5,220 nucleotides of DNA from Candidatus Albibeggiatoa sp. nov. BB20. Lineage in GTDB: Bacteria > Pseudomonadota > Gammaproteobacteria > Beggiatoales > Beggiatoaceae. The notes beneath the pieces were generated by a model. The model did no database searches and was not told where the DNA came from. It saw only the letters and a program-made list of their open reading frames with translations. The stretch lies in contig JADGDW010000231.1 of assembly GCA_016744725.1 (NCBI GenBank), positions 1 through 5,220 of the forward strand, read 5' to 3'. Below are positions 1 to 5,220 of the stretch, one piece after another (position 1 is the first letter of the stretch; every line of letters begins with the position of its first letter). The translations under genes were made by a program, and so were the position numbers.

Positions 1-81
1 AGTAAAAATCCATAAAAGACCTAAGCCAAACCATGTTAACCAGTAGCGTGGCATGAGTAATGCGATAAAATCTGTTTGCAT
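1..81 (-). CDS. lpxL: LpxL/HtrB-like lipid A lauroyl acyltransferase, N-terminal fragment (runs off left edge)
   Basis: Reading the minus strand from an ATG at 81-79 gives 27 uninterrupted codons to the window edge. The peptide starts MQTDFIALLMPRYWLTW and continues with FGLGLLWIFT. The block LLxPRYWLTWxGxGxLW is the hallmark N-terminus of the LpxL/HtrB family (E. coli HtrB has LLHPRYWLTWLGIGVLW, from memory). These inner-membrane enzymes transfer a secondary acyl chain onto Kdo2-lipid IVA during lipid A synthesis, and this hydrophobic stretch is the single membrane anchor. The catalytic HX4D/E motif lies outside the window, so activity and exact subfamily (LpxL, LpxM or LpxP) cannot be judged. 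No good Shine-Dalgarno is visible before the ATG. The gene is divergent from the GGDEF-EAL gene, with only 63 bases between the two starts if base 145 is used. Family assignment is fairly sure; the symbol is less so. Confidence 0.8.
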   Translation of the reverse strand, partial: MQTDFIALLMPRYWLTWFGLGLLWIFT

Positions 82-104
82 AGAGAACAATATCTTTTTA
101 TTAT
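76..104 (+). promoter_or_regulatory. Candidate sigma-70 promoter for the GGDEF-EAL gene
   Basis: TTGCAT (76-81) and TATTAT (99-104) are separated by 17 bases. The -10 box matches TATAAT at five of six positions; the -35 box is weak (three of six). The -35 box overlaps the first codons of the divergent acyltransferase gene. A transcript would begin near 110-112, upstream of all candidate starts (145, 214, 220). The region is AT-rich, so chance matches are likely. Confidence 0.3.
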
Positions 105-144
105 GCTATGTATAAATTGGCCTAAGACCGATATTCAGTAATGA

Positions 145-2277
145 ATGATAAAAACAAATGGTTTTGCAACCCAGCAAAATTCAATCAATTTTGGCGAGAA
201 CCTACACCACCGAATGCTTATGCACATTTTACTTATTGAAGAAGATGCCCAAGATTATCTCATAATCCGCCAATTTTTGGATGAACAAAGCGGAAAATCA
301 AAAATTGACTGGGCACCTAATTATGAAAGTGCGCTCAAATCATCTAAATCAGAAACTTATGATGTTTATTTGATTGGCTATTACGCACGCCACAGCAAAC
401 AAGAGGCATTTTTAAGGTGGCTCTATCGTTTTGCTAAAGCCCCTATCATTTTACTCCTCAAAACCGAAGACGATACCCAACACCTTGACCTATCTGCACA
501 TAAAATAGATTATCTCCTGAAAAAACAATTGAATTGGAGTTTGTTGCACCGTGTGATTCGTTATATTAATCAATTGATTGATATTGAGAAATCTTGTCAA
601 CATTATCAACTGTCATTTAAACATGCAGTACAATTTGTCGGGATATTTTCCCCCAAAGGCAAAGTATTAGAAGCCAATCAGACCGCATTAGACAGTATTA
701 ATTGTTCACTGGAGCAGGTGCAAAATCAATATGTATGGGAAACGCCGTGGGCTAAAAATAATCAGGCACAATTTAAATCTGCCATCGCAACTGCAGCACA
801 TGGTGAATTTACTCATTATGAATTGGAATTAGAAACCGAGCAGCAAAACCCAACTATCATCGATTTTAGCTTGACCCCCATTAAAAATGAAATGGGCAAA
901 GTATTATGGCTGCTGGCTGAGGGACGTGATTTAAGCGAACGCAAAGATATTGAACAGCAATTGAATCATGCGACATTACATGACCATCTCACAGGCCTAC
1001 CGAATCGCCAGCTATTTTTTGAATATTTAGAACGTGCCATGCAAAAATTAGCACATAACCACCGACGGTTAGCAATATTATTCATTGATATTGATCGATT
1101 TAGAATGGTGAATGAAAGTTTAGGTCATGATATGGGTGACTGGCTGTTAATGGAAATTGCAGAACGCTTGCAGAGTTGTATTGCGCCTGATAATTTACTC
1201 GCCCGATTTGGCGGTGATGAATTTGCAATTATTCAAGAATATGTCGATGATTTAGCCGATGCAACCCGTTTGGCTGCAACCATTAATCAGGAATTAGCCC
1301 AACCCTTTTTGCTCGATGGGTGTGAAGTGGTGACTTCAGCCAGTATTGGAATAACTTATAGTTATGATGAACATGATGATGGCGCAAACTTACTTCGAGA
1401 TGCTGACACCGCCATGTATCGAGCAAAGATGATGGGGAAATCGCGTTATGCTGTATATAACCAAAGTATGGAAACCAATGCTTTGTCTCGGCTTAAGATT
1501 GAAGCAGAATTGCATCGTGGCCTAGAACGAGATGATTTTGTTTTATTTTATCAACCACAATTAGATTTAGAAAATGAGCAAATAAGCGGTGTAGAAGCCT
1601 TAATTCGATTCAATCATCCATACAAAGGTTTGATGTCTCCTGTTGAATTTATTCCTATTTTAGAAGACAGCGGTATTATTGTTACACTCAGCGAATGGAT
1701 TTTGCACACGGCATGTACTCAATTTAAAATATGGCAAGCGCGGGGATTTCCGATGCAACGGATTGCGGTGAACTTATCTGCGTTACAATTTAGAAGTCAA
1801 AATCTAGCCAGTTTAGTTGCCAAAGTATTGCATGACACCCATTTGGATGCTCAACATTTAGAACTGGAGTTAACCGAACATTCTTTACTTGAAGATACTC
1901 ACACTGCAATCAAGACGATTAACCGTTTTCAAGAAATGGGGATTTGTGTGACGATTGATGATTTTGGAACGGGTTACGCTTCATTAAATTATTTAAAACG
2001 TTTTCCAGCCAATTGTTTGAAAATAGATAAAAGCTTTATTCAAGAAATTACCAGTTCAAAAATTGATGCGGAAATTACTAAGGCTATGATTAATATGGCT
2101 CATGCTTTAGATATGTCGGTAATTGCTGAAGGCGTGGAAACTATTGAGCAACGTGATTTTTTGCATCAGAATAATTGTAATTTTGTGCAGGGTTATTTAT
2201 ATGCGCCAGCGATGTCGGAACATGATTTTATAGCATGGGCACATCAATATTGTAAATTACAACATCATGTGATTTAA
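145..2277 (+). CDS. Response-regulator-like (degenerate REC)-PAS-GGDEF-EAL cyclic-di-GMP synthase/phosphodiesterase
   Basis: Cytoplasmic second-messenger enzyme of 710 residues with four domains and no membrane segment. The receiver (about 26-145) keeps the acidic pair E33/D34 and Lys126, but Gly78 sits at the phosphoacceptor Asp position and Leu105 at the conserved Thr/Ser. A PAS domain follows (about 154-270, ending GRDLSERK). The GGDEF domain (about 274-440) has DHLTGLPNR at 280-288, metal ligand region FIDIDRF at 313-319 and an intact RFGGDEF at 354-360, so cyclic-di-GMP synthesis is plausible; the RxxD inhibitory site is replaced by A347-N350. The EAL domain (about 452-700) retains E484 of EAL, N543, ELTE 575-578, D605/D606, K626, E662 and Q682, so hydrolysis to pGpG is also plausible. 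The start is uncertain: homology begins near Met26, so starts at 214 or 220 would suit the family better, but none of the starts has a clear Shine-Dalgarno. No operon partner is in view. Confidence 0.93.
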   Translation: MIKTNGFATQQNSINFGENLHHRMLMHILLIEEDAQDYLIIRQFLDEQSGKSKIDWAPNYESALKSSKSETYDVYLIGYYARHSKQEAFLRWLYRFAKAPIILLLKTEDDTQHLDLSAHKIDYLLKKQLNWSLLHRVIRYINQLIDIEKSCQHYQLSFKHAVQFVGIFSPKGKVLEANQTALDSINCSLEQVQNQYVWETPWAKNNQAQFKSAIATAAHGEFTHYELELETEQQNPTIIDFSLTPIKNEMGKVLWLLAEGRDLSERKDIEQQLNHATLHDHLTGLPNRQLFFEYLERAMQKLAHNHRRLAILFIDIDRFRMVNESLGHDMGDWLLMEIAERLQSCIAPDNLLARFGGDEFAIIQEYVDDLADATRLAATINQELAQPFLLDGCEVVTSASIGITYSYDEHDDGANLLRDADTAMYRAKMMGKSRYAVYNQSMETNALSRLKIEAELHRGLERDDFVLFYQPQLDLENEQISGVEALIRFNHPYKGLMSPVEFIPILEDSGIIVTLSEWILHTACTQFKIWQARGFPMQRIAVNLSALQFRSQNLASLVAKVLHDTHLDAQHLELELTEHSLLEDTHTAIKTINRFQEMGICVTIDDFGTGYASLNYLKRFPANCLKIDKSFIQEITSSKIDAEITKAMINMAHALDMSVIAEGVETIEQRDFLHQNNCNFVQGYLYAPAMSEHDFIAWAHQYCKLQHHVI

Positions 2278-2308
2278 ATATGATTTTTATATTTTGAGAC
2301 AACAAGGT

Positions 2309-2339
2309 GCAGTATCCAAGGACGGTATCTGCTCTTTTG
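2309..2339 (+). terminator. Weak intrinsic terminator candidate after the GGDEF-EAL gene
   Basis: About 32 bases after the stop codon, GCAG (2309-2312) pairs with CTGC (2329-2332). AT/AT and CC/GG continue the stem across two single-base bulges, leaving loop AAGGAC. A T-rich stretch TCTTTTGT follows. The stem is bulged and the T tract is interrupted, so this is only a modest candidate. Confidence 0.3.
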
Positions 2340-2381
2340 TATTAGTACCTCATGTTACGAAAATGTAAAAAGTTTGAAAAA

Positions 2382-2454
2382 GTAGGGTGGAATAGATGAG
2401 CCTTTGATGTTAGTTATTATTACTAAACTCTCTCTCACCGTATTCCACCATCCC
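2382..2454. repeat. Palindromic intergenic repeat unit, long-loop copy
   Basis: GTAGGGTGGAATA (2382-2394) faces TATTCCACCATCCC (2441-2454). GGTGGAATA (2386-2394) and TATTCCACC (2441-2449) are perfect inverted arms of nine bases around a loop of 46 bases. The left arm is also repeated, perfectly inverted over 13 bases, at 2599-2611. It lies between two convergent genes, where such repeats are common and can fold in transcripts from either side. Function is not known from the sequence. Confidence 0.7.
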
Positions 2455-2489
2455 AAGCGTATCGCATATCTTGCTGGAAAACGCTGCGC

Positions 2490-2600
2490 TATAGTCAATT
2501 TCGGATTGTAGGATTGGCAGTCCTTTTATACTTTAAATATCAATCACTTTTAAAATTGAGGACTGCCAGTCCTGTATCACTTTAAAATAAAACGACTATA
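2490..2600. mobile_element. MITE-like insertion: 107 bp with TAGTC/GACTA ends and TA target duplication
   Basis: The segment 2492-2598 starts TAGTC and ends GACTA, and TA flanks it on each side (2490-2491 and 2599-2600), giving TATAGTC...GACTATA. Deleting one TA plus the 107 bases rejoins the surrounding palindromic repeat exactly at its GGAATA/GCGCAGCG junction. Inside are two 15-base copies, AGGATTGGCAGTCCT (2510-2524) and AGGACTGCCAGTCCT (2559-2573). These can pair as a stem with a single G-U wobble over a 34-base loop. It encodes no protein. TA duplication is typical of elements mobilised by IS630/Tc1-type transposases, but the terminal repeats are very short, so the family assignment is inference. 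Confidence 0.6.
2505..2589. repeat. Internal repeats of the MITE-like element
   Basis: Two related blocks of 35 bases lie about 50 bases apart (2505-2539 and 2555-2589). Each runs ATTG(T)AGGA-TG-CAGTCCT and then an ACTTTAAA-type tail, aligning with a few single-base gaps. A further ATCACTTTTAAAAT (2543-2556) echoes ATCACTTTAAAAT (2576-2588). The core AGGACTGCCAGTCCT is itself nearly palindromic about its central C. A stray inverted copy of GATTGGCAGT occurs outside the element as ACTGCCAATC at 2622-2631, followed by five T. Confidence 0.65.
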
Positions 2601-2640
2601 TTCCACCCTACATTAAGAAGCACTGCCAATCTTTTTGATT

Positions 2641-4878
2641 TTAGAGCCAGTTACCAATCAATAAGAACGGTGCCCAAAATACAGGATGGCGGAAATCACG
2701 CTGTTTGGCTAAAGCCACTTGTGAACGGCGTAAGGCTTCTGCTTTAGTAATGTTGTTGTCTTGCATGTGCTTGTAGAATTCAGTCACCAATAAGGCTGTT
2801 GCTGAATCGTTTACAAACCATAAACTGGCTAATGCGCTACGTGCTCCTGCTTTAATTGCAACCCCTGCTAAACCTAATGCGGCTCGTTCATCGCCAACTG
2901 CGGTTTGACAAGCACTCAAGGTTAACAATTCAACCGTACTCTCTCTAAACTCACTAAACGATAACATCCGCTCTAATCTATCCATCGTAATCTTATCATC
3001 ATAAGTCAATAGAAACGTGTCTTTTGGATTAGGACTAAATTGACCGTGCGAGGCAATGTGAATAATCACAAAAGGCATTTCTTGCAAGGAATCATTGACT
3101 TTAGTAATAGAAAACGCTTCATCCATTAGCACTGAGCTTTGCTTGAATAAACTACTAATATTACTGATTTCATCAGGTACATTTGGTAACGCGGCAAAGC
3201 CTTGCACACTTTGTGATAAGCCATTAAGCAAAATACTTAAATTATTACGTGGTAATGGACTAGGCGTGGTTAAATCTAAACTAGGTGTTGTCGCAATTGC
3301 ATACTTTTCAATCAGGAATTGTTCTCTATCATGTAATGCAGATAATGGAATCATCCGCAATGCACCATCAGGAATAAAAACTAAGGTATCAATTTCATGT
3401 TTTTCTAATAATTCATCTAATGGTCTAATTAACCAATCATATAATTGCCAAGCTTGGCGCAAATAGCTACGGCGGGTTTTAATTTGTAAATTCTGTTGAA
3501 AATCAATAATAACTTGCTGCATGGTTTCTAAATCAACAGACACTGAAACCTGATAGATTTTTTCAGACACGCTTAATAATAGCTCGGTACGTTCTGGCAG
3601 TAACACGGGATAGAATACAGCAGTATTTTTTAAATGGGATTTATCAACATCAACAGGTGTTAATTCTTTTGCTGTCACACATTCATCTTGGAAATAATCC
3701 TGCAATTCGGCTACTTTTAATTTTTCAATAGTATCAATTGCTTGAGATAATAATTCTTGTTTTTTAGCTTCATCAGAGATTAATGCTGCTTTACGTAATA
3801 ACACATCAGATAAACCAAAATACACAGGGCGAATACGTTCTAAAAACACACTACTGACATCACGTTGACCGTTTGATAAACCTGAGCGAATCGGTTGTAA
3901 ATATTCTAAGGCGCGGCGATAGGCTTCCAACGCACCATCAATATTATTTTCTGCAACTAAAATACGCCCACGTTGCCATTCCCAACGATATTGCAAATCT
4001 GGCATTTCTTGGGATAAGAAAATCGCTTGATGTGTTAAGTGCATCGCTTCATCATAACGTTCTGATTGTTCATATAATTGGCCTAAATAACCACGAGCAT
4101 ACGCGGTCAAACGTTTATCATCTGTATTGATTGCTAATTTTAAAGCTTGTTGCAAAATATCATAAACGAGTTGTTGGCTATCAGGTGCTTGCTTATGAAT
4201 CATTAAGCCTAATTGGCCAAGAGATAATAATCGGAAGTTTTTTGTTGAATCATCAGGTTGTTTTTGAGTATGAGCTTGGGCTATTTTTAGGGTTTTAATA
4301 CTATCTGGAATCGCTTTTTGTTTCAGATAAGCACGTACTTTATTAGCTAAAGCTTGACTATATAAGGCTTCATCTTTTTGTTGCTGGGCAAGTGTAATTG
4401 CTTGGTCATAAGCCTCTTGAGCTAAAGCATACTGTTTTTTTACCCCATGAAAATTGCCTAAATTATTATAAACATGAGACAGTAATTCAGGGTTTTGAGC
4501 CTGTTGCGCCATTTCTAAACTAATTTCAATTTCAGTTTGGGCATTATCTAATTGCTGAATTGCAAGGTAAGCATCACCTAAACGGCTGTGTAATAATATT
4601 TTTTGGTCAGGGGATAAGTTATCTAGTTTGGCACTCAGTAAATATTTTAATACCTTAATTGAAGCGGCATAGTAACCTTGTGCTTGCAAACGTGTTGCTT
4701 GCTCGATTAAAGTCTGTTCCTCAGATTGTTCCAAATCAAGATTTTCAATTAACCTTTTTTCTTGCAGAGCCATACTGCAACTACCTACAGCATCATCAAG
4801 TTGTTCCACAGCAGAGCTTTGAGCAATATTAAGCCAGTATAAACTCATTATGAGTATAAAAAGATGGGGCAGTCTCAT
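2641..4878 (-). CDS. Exported TPR-CHAT domain protein (putative caspase-like cysteine peptidase)
   Basis: 745 residues. Residues 1-23 form a signal peptide: Arg2, a hydrophobic core FILIMSLYWL, then an SSA|V cleavage site after Ala23, so the protein probably acts in the periplasm or beyond. Helical TPR repeats fill about 55-330 (clear units near 95-128, 132-167, 256-291 and 297-329) and normally bind proteins or peptides. The CHAT domain (about 415-745) has FIPDGALRMIPLSALHD at 501-517, the catalytic His in HIASHG (H611), the nucleophile in LSACQTA (C657), and the usual C-terminal HPVFWAPFLLIGNWL. The His-Cys pair is intact, so a separase/caspase-like peptidase is plausible, but substrate and activation are unknown. 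The start is supported by the signal peptide and by AGGA nine bases upstream. It converges with the GGDEF-EAL gene and has no operon partner in view. Unlike the TPR-CHAT partner of type III-E CRISPR systems, it is exported and has no CRISPR context. Confidence 0.92.
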   Translation of the reverse strand: MRLPHLFILIMSLYWLNIAQSSAVEQLDDAVGSCSMALQEKRLIENLDLEQSEEQTLIEQATRLQAQGYYAASIKVLKYLLSAKLDNLSPDQKILLHSRLGDAYLAIQQLDNAQTEIEISLEMAQQAQNPELLSHVYNNLGNFHGVKKQYALAQEAYDQAITLAQQQKDEALYSQALANKVRAYLKQKAIPDSIKTLKIAQAHTQKQPDDSTKNFRLLSLGQLGLMIHKQAPDSQQLVYDILQQALKLAINTDDKRLTAYARGYLGQLYEQSERYDEAMHLTHQAIFLSQEMPDLQYRWEWQRGRILVAENNIDGALEAYRRALEYLQPIRSGLSNGQRDVSSVFLERIRPVYFGLSDVLLRKAALISDEAKKQELLSQAIDTIEKLKVAELQDYFQDECVTAKELTPVDVDKSHLKNTAVFYPVLLPERTELLLSVSEKIYQVSVSVDLETMQQVIIDFQQNLQIKTRRSYLRQAWQLYDWLIRPLDELLEKHEIDTLVFIPDGALRMIPLSALHDREQFLIEKYAIATTPSLDLTTPSPLPRNNLSILLNGLSQSVQGFAALPNVPDEISNISSLFKQSSVLMDEAFSITKVNDSLQEMPFVIIHIASHGQFSPNPKDTFLLTYDDKITMDRLERMLSFSEFRESTVELLTLSACQTAVGDERAALGLAGVAIKAGARSALASLWFVNDSATALLVTEFYKHMQDNNITKAEALRRSQVALAKQRDFRHPVFWAPFLLIGNWL

Positions 4879-5220
4879 AAAGAAAATTCCTGTTAAGTGG
4901 TTCTAAGCTGTTCCTATGTTACTACATTCTCAGTTAATTGGGCTATCTTAATTATGTAGCATATTGTTTCTCTTGAAAGTATTGATATTATTTTCCACTC
5001 GACTAAATACCGTTTTATCCATCAAGAACGTTTCAATAACAAACAGACATTTCTACAACTTTCAAATTTAAAGCTAAATCTGCTGTCAGCCCTTTGATTC
5101 GGCCATTATCAATAAAAAAACATTATTTTTAGTGTGAATTTAATTGCCTTTTGTTTATAATGGTTGTTAACGAAAAAACCAAATTAAATACCGTTTATCT
5201 TGTAAAAACAAGAGTAATTC
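4879..5220. other. AT-rich upstream region without a convincing gene
   Basis: This stretch of 342 bases precedes the TPR-CHAT gene and must contain its promoter. A weak minus-strand candidate is TTTCAA (4978-4973) with CATAAT (4956-4951) and 16 bases between; only the -10 box is good. A perfect TATAAT lies on the plus strand at 5156-5161 without a good -35 box. TAAATACCGTTTTATC (5004-5019) recurs with one base missing at 5185-5199. Short open stretches exist (minus 4948-5022, 24 residues; plus from 5160, open to the edge), but none has a ribosome binding site or a recognised family. Confidence 0.6.
4888..4891 (-). promoter_or_regulatory. Ribosome binding site of the TPR-CHAT gene
   Basis: AGGA on the minus strand, with nine bases (ATTTTCTTT) before the ATG at 4878-4876. 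It fixes the start directly before the signal peptide and is the only clear Shine-Dalgarno in the window. Confidence 0.7.

Larger units (their letters stand above)
2473..2611. repeat. Second palindromic repeat unit, interrupted by a small insertion
   Basis: GCTGGAAAA (2473-2481), spacer CGCTGCGC (2482-2489), and TATTCCACCCTAC (2599-2611) form one palindromic unit once the material between them is removed. The arms match at seven of nine positions. Read on the minus strand, the restored unit is GTAGGGTGGAATA followed by GCGCAGCG and TTTTCCAGC. This resembles a GTAGGGTGGATTA-GCGCAGCG-TAATCCACC type intergenic repeat that I recall from several proteobacteria (recollection, not a search). Its outer end gives the 13-base perfect inverted match to 2382-2394. 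Confidence 0.6.

Noticed and set aside
3095..3466. Plus-strand open frame of 123 codons inside the TPR-CHAT gene
   Set aside because: It is antisense to the CHAT domain, whose catalytic motifs are unmistakable on the minus strand, and its peptide resembles no family. It is a shadow frame.
3873..4130. Plus-strand open frame of 85 codons
   Set aside because: It is antisense to the TPR region and has no recognisable motif or ribosome binding site.
4777..4788. Possible lipobox VGSC at residues 31-34 of the TPR-CHAT protein
   Set aside because: The cysteine is separated from the hydrophobic core by a charged stretch (EQLDDA), so ordinary signal peptidase I cleavage after Ala23 fits better.
2641..4878. 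Type III-E CRISPR-associated TPR-CHAT (Csx29-like) protein
   Set aside because: There is a signal peptide, and no CRISPR repeats or Cas genes are in the window. The shared architecture alone is not enough.
4948..5022. Minus-strand 24-residue frame beginning MDKTVFSRVENN
   Set aside because: It has no Shine-Dalgarno, ends inside the likely promoter region of the TPR-CHAT gene, and I recognise no family. A gene-end relic or chance are equally possible.
5030..5120. Minus-strand stretch reading GRIKGLTADLALNLKVVEMS before a stop
   Set aside because: It looks somewhat protein-like but has no ATG before it and is bounded by stops within about 30 codons. I could not tie it to any family, so a pseudogene call is not supported.
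5198..5213. Small hairpin TCTTGT-AAAA-ACAAGA at the right edge
   Set aside because: It is a six-base AT-rich stem with no T tract and no upstream gene to terminate.
5160..5220. Plus-strand frame starting MVVNEKTK and open to the window edge
   Set aside because: It is only 20 codons, without a ribosome binding site, and its ATG overlaps a TATAAT box. It is too short to call.

Overview
The window reads as a piece of an AT-rich gammaproteobacterial chromosome. The left edge carries the start of an lpxL/htrB-type lipid A acyltransferase, which implies an outer membrane with lipid A. The two complete genes (a receiver-PAS-GGDEF-EAL protein and an exported TPR-CHAT protein), plus many dispersed palindromic repeats, fit a Beggiatoa/Thiothrix-like lineage. 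That taxon is an impression from gene style, not something the sequence proves.

Layout, left to right. Positions 1-81 (minus) hold the first 27 codons of an LpxL-like acyltransferase that leaves the window at base 1. A short divergent promoter region follows. Positions 145-2277 (plus) encode a 710-residue cyclic-di-GMP enzyme with both catalytic domains apparently intact but a receiver domain that has lost its phosphoacceptor aspartate (Gly78). Positions 2278-2640 are a convergent intergenic spacer. It holds a weak terminator candidate and a composite repeat: palindromic GTAGGGTGGAATA units, one of them interrupted by a 107-bp MITE-like insert bounded by TAGTC/GACTA and a TA duplication. Positions 2641-4878 (minus) encode a 745-residue protein with a signal peptide, TPR repeats and a C-terminal CHAT (caspase-like) domain with an intact His-Cys pair. 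Positions 4879-5220 are the upstream region of that gene. It has a clear ribosome binding site but no convincing further gene.

The two large genes converge on the repeat-filled spacer and have separate upstream regions, so nothing in the sequence says they act together. One is a cytoplasmic second-messenger enzyme and the other is a probable periplasmic protease or peptide-binding protein. The observations most worth following are the nested repeat, whose removal restores an uninterrupted palindrome, the phosphorylation-dead receiver, and the exported CHAT protein. No CRISPR array, tRNA or rRNA gene was seen.
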